A DNA stretch of 64,000 bases from Vibrio celticus (GTDB lineage: Bacteria; Pseudomonadota; Gammaproteobacteria; Enterobacterales; Vibrionaceae). Position 1 is the stretch's first letter, and every line of letters starts with the position of its first letter. The notes beneath the pieces are model-generated. The model searched no databases. It was not told the origin of the DNA and saw only the letters and a program-made list of their open reading frames with translations. Location of the stretch: NCBI RefSeq assembly GCF_024347335.1, contig NZ_AP025463.1, positions 744,001-808,000 on the forward strand, in the 5' to 3' direction. Positions 41,620 through 51,443 of this stretch are shown one piece after another. A program made the position numbers and the translations under genes.

Positions 41620-42351
41620 ATGACTACGAACCCTAAACCGGCGTATCAACGTATTCTGTTAAAACTTAGCGGTGAAGCACTACAAGGCGAAGAAGGTTTT
41701 GGTATTGACCCGACGATCCTTGATCGTATGGCTCAAGAAGTGAAAGAATTGGTTGAACTAGGTGTTCAAGTAGGCGTTGTTATCGGTGGCGGTAACCTTT
41801 TCCGTGGTGCAGGCCTTGCTGAAGCAGGTATGAACCGCGTTGTTGGTGACCACATGGGTATGCTTGCAACGGTAATGAACGGCCTTGCAATGCGTGACGC
41901 TCTTCACCGTGCTTACGTAAACGCACGTGTAATGTCTGCAATCCCTCTTAAAGGTGTGTGTGACGACTACAACTGGGCAGACGCAATCAGCCAACTACGT
42001 CAAGGTCGCGTTGTGATCTTCTCTGCTGGTACTGGTAACCCATTCTTCACTACGGATTCTGCTGCATGTCTACGTGGTATCGAAATCGAAGCTGACGTAG
42101 TTCTAAAAGCGACAAAAGTAGATGGTGTATTTACTTCTGACCCTGTAGCAAACCCAGACGCAGAGTTGTATGATACGTTGTCTTACAACACGGTTCTTGA
42201 TAAAGAACTTAAAGTAATGGACTTGGCTGCATTTACGCTAGCACGTGATCACAAAATGCCAATCCGTGTATTTAACATGAATAAACCAGGCGCACTACGT
42301 CGCGTGGTTATGGGTGAAACTGAAGGTACATTAATCAGCGACGCTGACTAA
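41620..42351 (+). CDS. pyrH: UMP kinase
   Basis: Converts UMP to UDP in pyrimidine nucleotide synthesis. It is a hexameric amino-acid-kinase-fold enzyme regulated by GTP and UTP. The 243 residues have RILLKLSGEALQG, VGVVIGGGNLFRG, NPFFTTDSAACLRGIE and LKATKVDGVFTSDP. TTTGGAAGGTAAACTCC precedes the ATG. It sits between tsf and frr, the usual order. Confidence 0.97.
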   Translation: MTTNPKPAYQRILLKLSGEALQGEEGFGIDPTILDRMAQEVKELVELGVQVGVVIGGGNLFRGAGLAEAGMNRVVGDHMGMLATVMNGLAMRDALHRAYVNARVMSAIPLKGVCDDYNWADAISQLRQGRVVIFSAGTGNPFFTTDSAACLRGIEIEADVVLKATKVDGVFTSDPVANPDAELYDTLSYNTVLDKELKVMDLAAFTLARDHKMPIRVFNMNKPGALRRVVMGETEGTLISDAD

Positions 42352-42449
42352 TTTTTCGGGCTTACTGAGGTGTTGTTCCTTGGTAAGCTTATCCTTATCA
42401 CTCCAAATAAAAAGCTTTCTTGAAGAAAGAACATAATCAAGGTGAAATT

Positions 42450-43007
42450 GTGATTAACGAAATCAAAAAAGACGCTCAAGAGCGCATGGTAAAAAGTGTT
42501 GATGCACTAAAAAACAGCCTGCAAAAGATCCGTACAGGCCGTGCGCACCCGAGCCTACTTTCTGGTCTTACTGTTGAGTACTACGGTGCTCCAACGCCTT
42601 TGACTCAAGTAGCTAACGTTATCGCTGAAGATGCACGTACACTAGCTATTACAGTGTTTGATAAAACACTGACTCCTCTAGTTGAAAAAGCTATCCTGAC
42701 ATCTGACCTAGGCCTAAACCCTATGTCTGCGGGTACAGTTATCCGTGTTCCACTTCCACCGCTAACGGAAGAGCGTCGTAAAGACCTAGTTAAAATCGTT
42801 CGTGGCGAAGCTGAAGGTGGCCGTGTTGCTATCCGTAACATCCGTCGTGACGCGAATGGCGATCTAAAAGCACTTCTTAAAGATAAAGAAATCTCTGAAG
42901 ATGAAGATCGTAAAGCACAAGACGAAATTCAAAAGCTAACTGACGCTGCGGTTAAGAACGTAGACGAAGTTCTAGCTGTTAAAGAAAAAGAGTTGATGGA
43001 AGTTTAA
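42450..43007 (+). CDS. frr: Ribosome recycling factor
   Basis: With EF-G it splits the post-termination ribosome. I chose the GTG at 42450 (product MINEIKKDAQERM): AAGGTGA lies in position and the resulting 185 residues equal the E. coli protein. Motifs KIRTGRAHPSLL, DLGLNPMSAGTVIRVPLPPLTEERRK and the C-terminal KEISEDEDRKAQDEIQKLTD are intact. Confidence 0.97.
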   Translation: MINEIKKDAQERMVKSVDALKNSLQKIRTGRAHPSLLSGLTVEYYGAPTPLTQVANVIAEDARTLAITVFDKTLTPLVEKAILTSDLGLNPMSAGTVIRVPLPPLTEERRKDLVKIVRGEAEGGRVAIRNIRRDANGDLKALLKDKEISEDEDRKAQDEIQKLTDAAVKNVDEVLAVKEKELMEV

Positions 43008-43033
43008 TTTTCCATATTCTTTTCTTTCCGGAA

Positions 43034-43065
43034 AAACGCTGTACTCACGGTGCAGCGTTTTTTTA
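43034..43065 (+). terminator. frr-uppS intercistronic terminator
   Basis: AAACGCTGTAC (43034-43044) pairs with GTGCAGCGTTT (43050-43060) with one G-U pair, followed by TTTT. Confidence 0.85.
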
Positions 43066-43105
43066 TGCTACTCTGTTCGACTATTAGAATTTGATTCACT
43101 CTTTT

Positions 43106-43858
43106 ATGCATAATTCTCAAGCGTTCACAGACTCTCTTCCTAAACACATTGCTATCATTATGGATGGTAATGGTCGCTGGGCAAAAGCTCAGGGCAAGCC
43201 TCGCGTCTTTGGCCATAAAAACGGTGTTCAAGCCGTTCGTAAAACTATCTCTTCTGCAGCCAGACTTGGCATTAAAGCCGTTACTCTTTTTGCATTTAGT
43301 AGCGAAAACTGGCGTCGTCCTGAAGAAGAAGTCGGTATCTTGATGGAACTGTTTATTTCAGTGCTGTCGAGTGAAGTAAAAAAGCTTCATAAAAATAATC
43401 TACAACTTCGTGTTATTGGTGATAAAAGTCGTTTCAATGATCGACTACAAAAGAAGATAGAAGAAGCGGAAGCTTTGACTAGCACTAATACTGGTATGGT
43501 TATTAATATTGCAGCTAACTACGGCGGTAAGTGGGATATTCAGCAAGCAATGACCTCTATTGCTCAACAAGTAAAGTCTGGCGATATTAATGTAGATGAC
43601 ATTGATGAAGCTATGATTACACAGCACCTGACGATGGCAGATATTCCTGAGGTTGATCTACTTATCCGTACCAGTGGCGAATGCCGCATTAGTAATTTTA
43701 TGCTTTGGCAGTTGGCTTACGCCGAAATGTATTTCACTGAACAATTCTGGCCAGACTTTAATGAAGACAGCTTAGTAGAAGCTGTGACTTGGTTTGTTAA
43801 CCGTGAGCGTCGTTTTGGATGCACCGGTGAGCAAATTAAAGCTCTGATGGACAGTTAA
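43106..43858 (+). CDS. uppS: UppS, undecaprenyl diphosphate synthase
   Basis: A cis-prenyltransferase that makes the C55 lipid carrier for peptidoglycan and O-antigen. The catalytic Asp is Asp20 in AIIMDGNGRWAKAQG. Other motifs are FAFSSENWRRPEEEV and the C-terminal RTSGECRISNFMLWQLAYAE. The residue before GE is Ser-Gly rather than the Gly-Gly of E. coli. The ATG at 43106 gives 250 residues; a TTG at 43091 is also possible, and neither has a strong ribosome binding site. cdsA follows closely. Confidence 0.95.
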   Translation: MHNSQAFTDSLPKHIAIIMDGNGRWAKAQGKPRVFGHKNGVQAVRKTISSAARLGIKAVTLFAFSSENWRRPEEEVGILMELFISVLSSEVKKLHKNNLQLRVIGDKSRFNDRLQKKIEEAEALTSTNTGMVINIAANYGGKWDIQQAMTSIAQQVKSGDINVDDIDEAMITQHLTMADIPEVDLLIRTSGECRISNFMLWQLAYAEMYFTEQFWPDFNEDSLVEAVTWFVNRERRFGCTGEQIKALMDS

Positions 43859-43873
43859 TAAGGATTTTTTGGT

Positions 43874-44716
43874 TTGAAACAACGAATTATTACGGCGTTG
43901 ATTTTAGCTCCCCTAGTTATTCTAGGTATTTTTGAGTTATCACTTCCTACATTTATTCTTTCACTAGCGGTAATCTCGTTATTGGGTTTTTGGGAGTGGA
44001 CTCAGTTTGTTGAAAGCAAATCGCGTTATTTAGCGTTGATTCCAACGGTTGTGGTTAGTGCTGCAAGTTTTGCTTTTATCCCTTTTGATGCATTTAGCCT
44101 TAATAACTTGTCTACTGCTCACTACGCCATTCTAACGATTGGCTCGATTTGGTGGGTAATCGCGAGCGGCATGGCGGTAACTTATCCTAAGTCTATGCCT
44201 GCATGGAAAGACTCTTCTCTTCTTCGTCACGCCTTTGGTGTGCTGACTCTGCTGCCATTCTTCTGGAGTGTGGTTATCCTGCGTGCTAACGGTATCGATG
44301 CTGATCCTTACCATGGTGCAAAACTGGTGATGTTTGTTTGCTTGCTTGTTTGGGCTGCAGATAGCGGCGCATACTTTTCAGGAAAGAGTTTTGGTAAGCG
44401 TAAAATGGCACCAGCGGTAAGCCCGAATAAGACGATTGAAGGTCTTATCGGTGGCATTATTACTGCGGTGATCGTGGCTTGGATCTTTGCTGACTTGTTT
44501 GACATCCAATTCACAAGCCCACTTCACATGATTGTTATTACCCTTGTGACCGTTGTTATTTCTGTTCTAGGTGACCTTGTTGAAAGCATGTTTAAGCGTG
44601 TTTCTGGGGTGAAAGACAGCAGTAATCTGATTCCTGGTCATGGTGGTATACTAGATAGAATAGATAGCTTAACGGCTGCATTCCCTGTCTTTGCTCTGCT
44701 TTATTTAGCATTCTAA
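43874..44716 (+). CDS. cdsA: CdsA, phosphatidate cytidylyltransferase
   Basis: Makes CDP-diacylglycerol, the precursor of all phospholipids, in the inner membrane. The 280 residues form about eight helices, with the family signature SMFKRVSGVKDSSNLIPGHGG, then ILDRIDS, near the C-terminus. It uses a TTG start (43874) with AAGGATTTTT upstream. It begins 15 bases after uppS. Confidence 0.96.
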   Translation: MKQRIITALILAPLVILGIFELSLPTFILSLAVISLLGFWEWTQFVESKSRYLALIPTVVVSAASFAFIPFDAFSLNNLSTAHYAILTIGSIWWVIASGMAVTYPKSMPAWKDSSLLRHAFGVLTLLPFFWSVVILRANGIDADPYHGAKLVMFVCLLVWAADSGAYFSGKSFGKRKMAPAVSPNKTIEGLIGGIITAVIVAWIFADLFDIQFTSPLHMIVITLVTVVISVLGDLVESMFKRVSGVKDSSNLIPGHGGILDRIDSLTAAFPVFALLYLAF

Positions 44717-44719
44717 TAA

Positions 44720-44745
44720 AAAAGGGCAGTGATTCTGCCCTTTAT
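44720..44745 (+). terminator. cdsA-ispC intercistronic hairpin
   Basis: AAAGGGCA (44721-44728) pairs with TGCCCTTT (44736-44743), followed by ATT. The T-run is short, so this is a weak terminator or an RNA-processing signal. Confidence 0.6.
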
Positions 44746-44767
44746 TACATTTCTACGGTCATATGTG

Positions 44768-45976
44768 ATGCGAAATCTAACTATCCTTGGCGCAACCGGC
44801 TCAATTGGTGCAAGTACACTAAAAGTCGTTGAGCAAAACCCAGATCTCTATTCAGTGGTTGCACTGGCTGCAGGCTCGAATGTTGAAAAGATGCTGGCGC
44901 TAGTTGAAAAGTGGCAACCAAGCTATGCTGCTATGGCTTGCCCTGATGCAGCGTCTCAACTGACTGAAGTGTTGTCCGCGAGTTACCCTAACGTAAAAGT
45001 GCTTTCAGGCACTGAAGGCATGTGTCAGGTTGCTTCTCTAGAAGAAGTGGACACGGTAATGGCTGCGATTGTTGGTGCCGCTGGTTTACTTCCTACTATG
45101 TCTGCGGTTAAGGCTGGTAAGCGTATCTTGCTTGCTAATAAAGAAGCCTTGGTAATGTCTGGGCAGTTGTTTATCGATGCGGTAGCAAAGTACGGCGCTG
45201 AACTACTTCCAGTTGATAGTGAACATAATGCTATCTTTCAATGCTTGCCTCAAAACGTACAAACTAACCTAGGCCGTTGTGATTTGGAAGAGAATGGCAT
45301 CAACCATATTCTTTTGACTGGTTCGGGTGGTCCTTTCCGTTATACGGACGTTGCTGAGCTTCAGTCGGTAACTCCAGAACGAGCTATCGCACACCCTAAC
45401 TGGTCTATGGGTCCTAAGATCTCGGTCGATTCAGCGACTATGATGAATAAGGGCTTAGAGTACATTGAGGCGAAATGGTTATTTAATGCCTCTCAAGAGC
45501 AGTTGAAAGTGATTATTCATCCTCAGTCTGTGATTCATTCTATGGTCCAGTACAAGGATGGCTCTGTGCTTGCTCAAATGGGCGAACCTGACATGGCGAC
45601 GCCAATCGCTTTGACGATGTCTTACCCTGAGCGCACTGAAGCGGGTGTTAAGCCTCTGGATTTCACCAAAGTGGGCGAGCTTACTTTCCTAGAACCAGAT
45701 TTTAGCCGTTACCCATGTTTAAGATTAGCGATTGAAGCTTGTTACTTAGGTCAGCATGCTACAACCGCAATTAACGCAGCAAACGAAATTGCAGTCGATG
45801 CTTTCTTGAACAATCGAGTGAGATTTACCGATATTGCTGTCATTAACGAGCATGTTATGAGCAAAGTATGTGAACAACATAACTCTGAGGGCTTAGATAG
45901 CTTGGAAAGCCTTCTCGAGCTCGATAATATGTCTCGTCAAATAGCCAATCAATTTATTAAAGAGCAGCTAGCATGA
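44768..45976 (+). CDS. ispC: IspC (Dxr), 1-deoxy-D-xylulose 5-phosphate reductoisomerase
   Basis: The committed step of the MEP isoprenoid pathway: NADPH-dependent conversion of DXP to MEP. The 402 residues (MRNLTILGATGSIGASTLKV) have the NADPH loop GATGSIGAST and the metal/substrate site LLPVDSEHNAIFQ. GSGGPFRY and HPNWSMGPKISVDSATMMNKG are also intact. The ATG at 44768 matches the family start but has a poor ribosome binding site. The TGA stop overlaps the rseP ATG (ATGA), which implies coupling. Confidence 0.96.
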   Translation: MRNLTILGATGSIGASTLKVVEQNPDLYSVVALAAGSNVEKMLALVEKWQPSYAAMACPDAASQLTEVLSASYPNVKVLSGTEGMCQVASLEEVDTVMAAIVGAAGLLPTMSAVKAGKRILLANKEALVMSGQLFIDAVAKYGAELLPVDSEHNAIFQCLPQNVQTNLGRCDLEENGINHILLTGSGGPFRYTDVAELQSVTPERAIAHPNWSMGPKISVDSATMMNKGLEYIEAKWLFNASQEQLKVIIHPQSVIHSMVQYKDGSVLAQMGEPDMATPIALTMSYPERTEAGVKPLDFTKVGELTFLEPDFSRYPCLRLAIEACYLGQHATTAINAANEIAVDAFLNNRVRFTDIAVINEHVMSKVCEQHNSEGLDSLESLLELDNMSRQIANQFIKEQLA

Positions 45977-47331
45977 GTGGAATTCTGTGGAACTTCGCAT
46001 CCTTTATTGTAGCGCTTGGTATTCTGGTCGCTGTCCATGAGTTTGGACACTTCTGGGTTGCTCGTCGTTGTGGTGTGAAAGTTGAGAAATTCTCGATTGG
46101 TTTTGGTAAATCAATCTGGAGCAAAGTTGGCCGTGATGGCACAGAGTACAGCTTGTCTGTCATTCCATTGGGCGGCTACGTTAAGATGCTGGATGGTCGT
46201 GTAGACGACCTTTCTGAAGACGAGCAACAATACGCTTTTGATAAGAAGCCATTGTGGAAAAGAACGGCGATAGTTGGTGCAGGTCCCGCGTTTAACTTTA
46301 TCTTTGCCGTCTTTGCGTATTGGCTTGTATTTTTGATTGGCGTGCCAGCGGTTAAACCCGTAATTGGTGAAGTTACTCCGCAATCTATTGCTGCACAAGC
46401 CGGAATTGAAACTGGAATGGAACTTAAATCTATTTCGGGAATCAAAACCGCAGATTGGGAATCAGTCAATATGGGGTTGATATCGCATATTGGTGATCAG
46501 TCCATGACTGTAACGGTTTCTTCTCAAGACGATATCGGCTTTGAACAACAGATGACATTGGATATTTCAGACTGGTCATTTAATCCAGAAACTGAATCTG
46601 CAATGACAACGCTGGGCTTTAGACCGTATTCTCCAGAGATATCGACAGTGCTCGCTCAAGTCATTGATGACGGTGCGGCATACGATGCAGGGGTAGAAGC
46701 TGGCGACAAAATTGTTGAGATTAATGGGCAGCCTATTGAACAGTGGCAGTCGGTTGTTGAGTTAATCCGTTCAAACCCGATGACACCCTTGGACCTTGTA
46801 GTCCTACGAAATGGTACTGAACAGTCATTAGTTATGACGCCAAAAAGCCGCGAGCTTTCTGATGGTTCCACAATCGGCTATGCAGGTATTGCTCCAGAAG
46901 TCGCAGAATGGCCAGAAGATTATCGCTTTGAGTTACAATTTGGTGTAATTGAGTCAGTAGGAAAAGCATTTGATAAAACAGGCCAAATCATTGGTTTGAC
47001 GCTGACAATGCTTAAGAAGCTCATCGTTGGTGATGTTGGCTTAAATAACTTGAGTGGCCCGATTTCAATAGCCAAAGGTGCAGGGACAACCGCCGATTAC
47101 GGTTTGGTTTACTTCTTAGGCTTTTTGGCTCTGATTAGTGTTAACTTGGGGATTATTAATTTGGTTCCGCTGCCTATGCTTGATGGCGGACATTTGCTCT
47201 TTTTCGCTATTGAGGCCGTTACTCGTAAACCGGTGCCTGAAAAAGTTCAGGAAATGGGATACAGAGTGGGAGGTGCAATCCTCTTCTCTTTGATGGCTCT
47301 GGCAATATTTAATGATTTTACTCGTCTGTGA
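45973..47331 (+). CDS. rseP: RseP, site-2 intramembrane metalloprotease
   Basis: Cuts the anti-sigma factor RseA inside the membrane during the sigma-E envelope stress response and clears signal peptides. The 452 residues contain the zinc motif AVHEFGHF in the first helix and two tandem PDZ domains (about 115-300). Also seen are the second-ligand motif NLVPLPMLDGGHLLF and several membrane helices. The start overlaps the ispC stop by four bases. Confidence 0.96.
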   Translation: MSGILWNFASFIVALGILVAVHEFGHFWVARRCGVKVEKFSIGFGKSIWSKVGRDGTEYSLSVIPLGGYVKMLDGRVDDLSEDEQQYAFDKKPLWKRTAIVGAGPAFNFIFAVFAYWLVFLIGVPAVKPVIGEVTPQSIAAQAGIETGMELKSISGIKTADWESVNMGLISHIGDQSMTVTVSSQDDIGFEQQMTLDISDWSFNPETESAMTTLGFRPYSPEISTVLAQVIDDGAAYDAGVEAGDKIVEINGQPIEQWQSVVELIRSNPMTPLDLVVLRNGTEQSLVMTPKSRELSDGSTIGYAGIAPEVAEWPEDYRFELQFGVIESVGKAFDKTGQIIGLTLTMLKKLIVGDVGLNNLSGPISIAKGAGTTADYGLVYFLGFLALISVNLGIINLVPLPMLDGGHLLFFAIEAVTRKPVPEKVQEMGYRVGGAILFSLMALAIFNDFTRL

Positions 47332-47379
47332 ATGGTTTCTCACAGGCATTGGTAGTAGCAAGGAATAATTAGAATAAGT

Positions 47380-49785
47380 ATGGCGATTAAGCAAATTCTG
47401 TTCGCAAGTCTATTGGCCACTAGTGTGGCTGCGAACGGAGCACAAAACTTTGTGGTTCAAGATATCAAGATCGAAGGTTTACAGCGTGTTGCATTAGGTG
47501 CAGCTCTACTGAAAATGCCAGTGCGTATTGGCGATGAAGTAGATGAAAGCGATGTATCTGAGATCATTCGTGCACTGTATGCTTCAGGTAACTTTGAGGA
47601 CGTTAAAGTCCTTCGCGATGAAGGTGTTTTAGTTGTTCAAGTGAAAGAACGACCGACCATCGCGAGCATTTCATTCTCGGGTAACAAAGCGATCAAAGAA
47701 GAACAACTTCAGCAGAACCTAGATGCGTCTGGTGTTCGTGAAGGTGAAGCTCTTGACCGTACTACGCTGAGTAACATTGAGAAAGGCCTTGAAGATTTTT
47801 ACTACAGCGTGGGTAAGTACAACGCGACAGTAAAAGCGGTTGTGACACCTCTGCCACGTAACCGTTCTGACCTTAAGTTTGTGTTTACTGAGGGCGTATC
47901 CGCTAAGATTCAACAAATCAACTTTATCGGTAATGAAGTCTTCTCTGACTCTGAACTGCTCAGTCGTTTCAACCTGAACGTTGATGTTGCATGGTGGAAT
48001 TTCCTTGCGGATGAAAAATACCAAAAGCAGGTCTTAGCCGGTGATATCGAAGCGTTGAAATCTTACTACCTTGACCGTGGTTACCTGAAGTTTAAGGTCG
48101 ACTCTACGCAGGTGGCGATCTCTCCAGACAAGAAAGGTGTTTACATCACACTTGGCCTTGATGAAGGCGAAGCTTACACCGTTAAAGATGTCTCTTTTCG
48201 TGGTGAATTAATCGGTCGTGAGGCTGACTTCGAAGCATTAGTGCCATTCGAAGACGGCGATACGTACAACGGTTCTTCGGTAACGTCTTTGGAAGAGAAC
48301 GTAAAACGAATTCTTGGTGAATCTGGCTACGCGTACCCACAAGTTCGCACGATTCCTGAATTTGACGATGAGACTAAAGAAGTGTCGTTGGTTATCAATG
48401 TAGAAGCGGGTAGCCGTATCTACGTTCGTGATATTCGATTCACGGGTAACAACTCAACGAAAGACGAAGTACTGCGTCGTGAAATGCGTCAAATGGAAGG
48501 CAGCTGGCTTAACTCTAAATCAATTGATACCGGTAAGAGCCGTCTTAACCGTTTAGGTTTCTTTGAAACGGTTGATGTACAAACAGTGCGTGTTCCTGGC
48601 AGTGAAGACCAAGTTGATTTGGTTTACAACGTTAAGGAAGCGAACTCAGGCAGCATCAACTTTGGTGTTGGCTACGGTACTGAATCAGGTGTTAGCTTCC
48701 AAGTTGGTTTACAACAAGATAACTTTGCGGGCTCTGGTAACCGTGTTGGCGTAAGTGCCATGATGAACGATTACCAAAAGAACGTGAGCTTAGACTACCG
48801 CGACCCATACTGGAACCTAGATGGTGTAAGCTTAGGCGGTAAGATCTTCTACAACGAATTTGAAGCCTCTGAAGCGGGTATCGTCGACTATACCAACCAA
48901 AGTTATGGTACCAGCCTAACATGGGGTTTCCCTATGGATGAGCTGAACCGTCTCGAGTTTGGTGTTGGCTATACGCACAACAAGATTGGTAACGTTCCGA
49001 CCTATATCCAAGTTGAACAGTTCGCGAGAAGTATTGACCAATATGGTGACGAACACATTCTAACCGATGACTTCGACATCAATATCTCTTGGACTCGTAA
49101 CAATCTTAACCGTGGTTTCTTCCCAACCGAAGGTAACCATCAACGTGCTTTTGCTAAGGTGACGGTACCTGGTTCTGATGCTCAGTACTTCAAAATGCAG
49201 TACGATGTAAAACATTACATCCCGCTGACCAAAAAGCATGAGTTCACACTATTGATGCGTGGCCGATTAGGCTATGGTAATGGTTATGGTCAAACGGATG
49301 GTAACGATAACTTGTTCCCATTCTACGAGAACTATTACGCAGGTGGTTTTACAACCCTACGTGGTTTTGGCTCTAACTCGGCAGGTCCGAAAGCTGTTTA
49401 CGGAAGCAGCACAGGTAATAACCCAACCTATGATACCGCTACTGATGATTCAGTGGGTGGTAACGCGGTTGCCTTAGCAAGCTTAGAGTTAATTGTACCA
49501 ACGCCGTTTGCTTCTGATGAAGCGCGCAGCCAGATTCGTACCAGTGTCTTCTTCGACATGGCAAGTGTATGGGACACCGAGTTCGTAGACCGCGGCGCAC
49601 CAAATAGTGGCAGCCAGTACTACTACGATTACTCTGATCCAACCAATTATCGTTCATCTTATGGTGCCGCTCTTCAATGGATGTCACCAATGGGCCCACT
49701 GGTTTTCTCTCTAGCGAAACCAATTAAAGTTTACGAAGGTGATGATGAAGAGTTCTTCACATTTACTATTGGTAGAACTTTCTAA
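47380..49785 (+). CDS. bamA: BamA, outer-membrane protein assembly factor
   Basis: The core of the BAM complex, which folds and inserts beta-barrel proteins. It has a signal peptide (MAIKQILFASLLATSVAANGA), five POTRA domains (about 25-425) starting FVVQDIKIEGLQRV, and a 16-strand barrel. The barrel includes the essential loop-6 region (GGFTTLRGFGSNSAGP), and the protein ends in Phe (TFTIGRTF). The 801 residues are the usual size. It lies between rseP and skp, as in all enterics and vibrios. Confidence 0.97.
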   Translation: MAIKQILFASLLATSVAANGAQNFVVQDIKIEGLQRVALGAALLKMPVRIGDEVDESDVSEIIRALYASGNFEDVKVLRDEGVLVVQVKERPTIASISFSGNKAIKEEQLQQNLDASGVREGEALDRTTLSNIEKGLEDFYYSVGKYNATVKAVVTPLPRNRSDLKFVFTEGVSAKIQQINFIGNEVFSDSELLSRFNLNVDVAWWNFLADEKYQKQVLAGDIEALKSYYLDRGYLKFKVDSTQVAISPDKKGVYITLGLDEGEAYTVKDVSFRGELIGREADFEALVPFEDGDTYNGSSVTSLEENVKRILGESGYAYPQVRTIPEFDDETKEVSLVINVEAGSRIYVRDIRFTGNNSTKDEVLRREMRQMEGSWLNSKSIDTGKSRLNRLGFFETVDVQTVRVPGSEDQVDLVYNVKEANSGSINFGVGYGTESGVSFQVGLQQDNFAGSGNRVGVSAMMNDYQKNVSLDYRDPYWNLDGVSLGGKIFYNEFEASEAGIVDYTNQSYGTSLTWGFPMDELNRLEFGVGYTHNKIGNVPTYIQVEQFARSIDQYGDEHILTDDFDINISWTRNNLNRGFFPTEGNHQRAFAKVTVPGSDAQYFKMQYDVKHYIPLTKKHEFTLLMRGRLGYGNGYGQTDGNDNLFPFYENYYAGGFTTLRGFGSNSAGPKAVYGSSTGNNPTYDTATDDSVGGNAVALASLELIVPTPFASDEARSQIRTSVFFDMASVWDTEFVDRGAPNSGSQYYYDYSDPTNYRSSYGAALQWMSPMGPLVFSLAKPIKVYEGDDEEFFTFTIGRTF

Positions 49786-49803
49786 TATTTAAAGGACAAT
49801 ATT

Positions 49804-50313
49804 TTGAAAAATATGATTAAAGCAGCAGGTTTAGGCCTTGTAGTTCTTAGCTCTTCTTTCTTTGCAACAGCTGCTGAAGCTGCGCAAAAAGTGGGTTATG
49901 TAAACACTGCACAAGTATTCCAGGCTCTACCTCAGCGTGAAGTTGTTCTTCAAAAAATGCAGGAAGAGTTCAAAGATAAAGCGGCTGAGCTACAGAGCAT
50001 TCAAGCTGAAGCAAAAACGAAGATTGAAAAACTTAAGCGTGATGGCGAGCTGCTAGGTCCTGAAGAAGTTGAGAAGCTTCGTATCGAAGTAGGCCAACTA
50101 GACAGCAAGTACAAAATCAAAGCTCAAGCACTAGAAAAAGCAAGTCAACGTCGTGAAGCACAAGAGAAGCAGAAGCTGTTCAAAGTGATTCAAGATGCTG
50201 TAACTAAAGTTGCAGAGAAAGAAGGCTACGACATGATCGTTGATATTCAAGCTCTACAATACGGTAAGCCTGAATACAACATCTCTGAGCAAGTAATTAA
50301 ATCACTGAAATAA
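49804..50313 (+). CDS. skp: Skp (OmpH), periplasmic chaperone
   Basis: A trimeric 'jellyfish' chaperone that carries unfolded outer-membrane proteins to BAM. It has a signal peptide (MKNMIKAAGLGLVVLSSSFF...AEA, cleavage before AQKVGYV) and the long helical arms (KMQEEFKDKAAELQSIQAEA onward). I chose the TTG at 49804, eight bases after AGGACA; an ATG nine bases later is in frame. The mature protein is very basic, as expected. Confidence 0.95.
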   Translation: MKNMIKAAGLGLVVLSSSFFATAAEAAQKVGYVNTAQVFQALPQREVVLQKMQEEFKDKAAELQSIQAEAKTKIEKLKRDGELLGPEEVEKLRIEVGQLDSKYKIKAQALEKASQRREAQEKQKLFKVIQDAVTKVAEKEGYDMIVDIQALQYGKPEYNISEQVIKSLK

Positions 50314-50318
50314 GTTTT

Positions 50319-51350
50319 ATGAAGAACCTGACTTTAGCCGAATTGGCAACGATTACTGGGGGAGAGCTACACGGAGACGGTACGATTACCGTCTCAGCAG
50401 TCGCTCCTATGGATAAAGCGCAAGAAGGTAACATTACGTTCCTTTCTAACGTGAAGTACAGCAAGCATCTAGGTGACTGTAAAGCATCCGCTATTATGGT
50501 TAAAGAGAGTGAGCGCGAATTGTGTAAGACCAACGTTATTGTGGTTAGTGACCCTTACGTTGCTTTTGCTAAGGTTGCTCAAGCGCTTGATACTACTCCT
50601 GCACCCGCAGCGGCTATTGCTGATTCTGCTTCAATCTCTAGCGATGCAACTATTGGACAAAATGTGTCTATTGGCGCGAACGCTGTGATTGAGTCTGGTG
50701 TAGTACTTAGTGACGATGTGATCATCGGTGCTGGTTGCTTTATTGGTAAAAATGCAAAAATTGGCGCAGGCACTAAGCTGTGGGCTAACGTAAGTGTTTA
50801 CCATGAAGTGGTGATTGGTGAAGCATGTCTGATCCAATCAAGTACTGTTATTGGCTCTGATGGCTTTGGTTATGCGAACGAGAAAGGCGAATGGGTTAAG
50901 ATCCCGCAAGTCGGCTCGGTTCGCATCGGTAACCGCGTAGAAATTGGCGCGTGTACTACCATCGACCGCGGCGCATTAGATGACACAATCATTGAAGACA
51001 ACGTTATCCTAGATAACCAGCTTCAGATTGCTCACAATGTTCACATCGGATATGGTTCAGCTCTTGCAGGTGGTACTATCATTGCAGGCAGCACGACGAT
51101 AGGTAAGTACTGTATTATTGGTGGTGGTAGTGTGATTAATGGTCACATTGAAATTACTGACGGCGTTACGATTACCGGAATGGGAATGGTAATGCGCAGC
51201 ATCACTGAGAAAGGCATGTACTCTTCGGGTATACCTTTACAGCCAAATAAAGATTGGCGTAAGACAGCAACGCGCGTTCATCGTATTGATGAAATGAACA
51301 AGCGTTTGAAAACCGTTGAAAAACTTATTGAGAAGAGCGCGGAATCATAA
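50319..51350 (+). CDS. lpxD: LpxD, UDP-3-O-acylglucosamine N-acyltransferase
   Basis: Third step of lipid A synthesis: adds a hydroxyacyl chain to the amino group. The 343 residues have the N-terminal uridine-binding domain (LAELATITGGELHGDGTI) and a left-handed beta-helix of hexapeptide repeats. The catalytic His is in LDNQLQIAHNVHIGYGSAL. It begins six bases after skp. Confidence 0.97.
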   Translation: MKNLTLAELATITGGELHGDGTITVSAVAPMDKAQEGNITFLSNVKYSKHLGDCKASAIMVKESERELCKTNVIVVSDPYVAFAKVAQALDTTPAPAAAIADSASISSDATIGQNVSIGANAVIESGVVLSDDVIIGAGCFIGKNAKIGAGTKLWANVSVYHEVVIGEACLIQSSTVIGSDGFGYANEKGEWVKIPQVGSVRIGNRVEIGACTTIDRGALDDTIIEDNVILDNQLQIAHNVHIGYGSALAGGTIIAGSTTIGKYCIIGGGSVINGHIEITDGVTITGMGMVMRSITEKGMYSSGIPLQPNKDWRKTATRVHRIDEMNKRLKTVEKLIEKSAES

Positions 51351-51368
51351 TTCCAGCATTTCTAATAA

Positions 51369-51395
51369 AAGGCTCGCGTACAGCGAGTCTTTTTC
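51369..51395 (+). terminator. lpxD-fabZ intercistronic terminator
   Basis: AAGGCTCGC pairs with GCGAGTCTT (one G-U pair), followed by TTT. Confidence 0.75.
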
Positions 51396-51443
51396 GTTTA
51401 TAATCCTTCTAATTAAATAAAAAATATACATAGGAATACGACT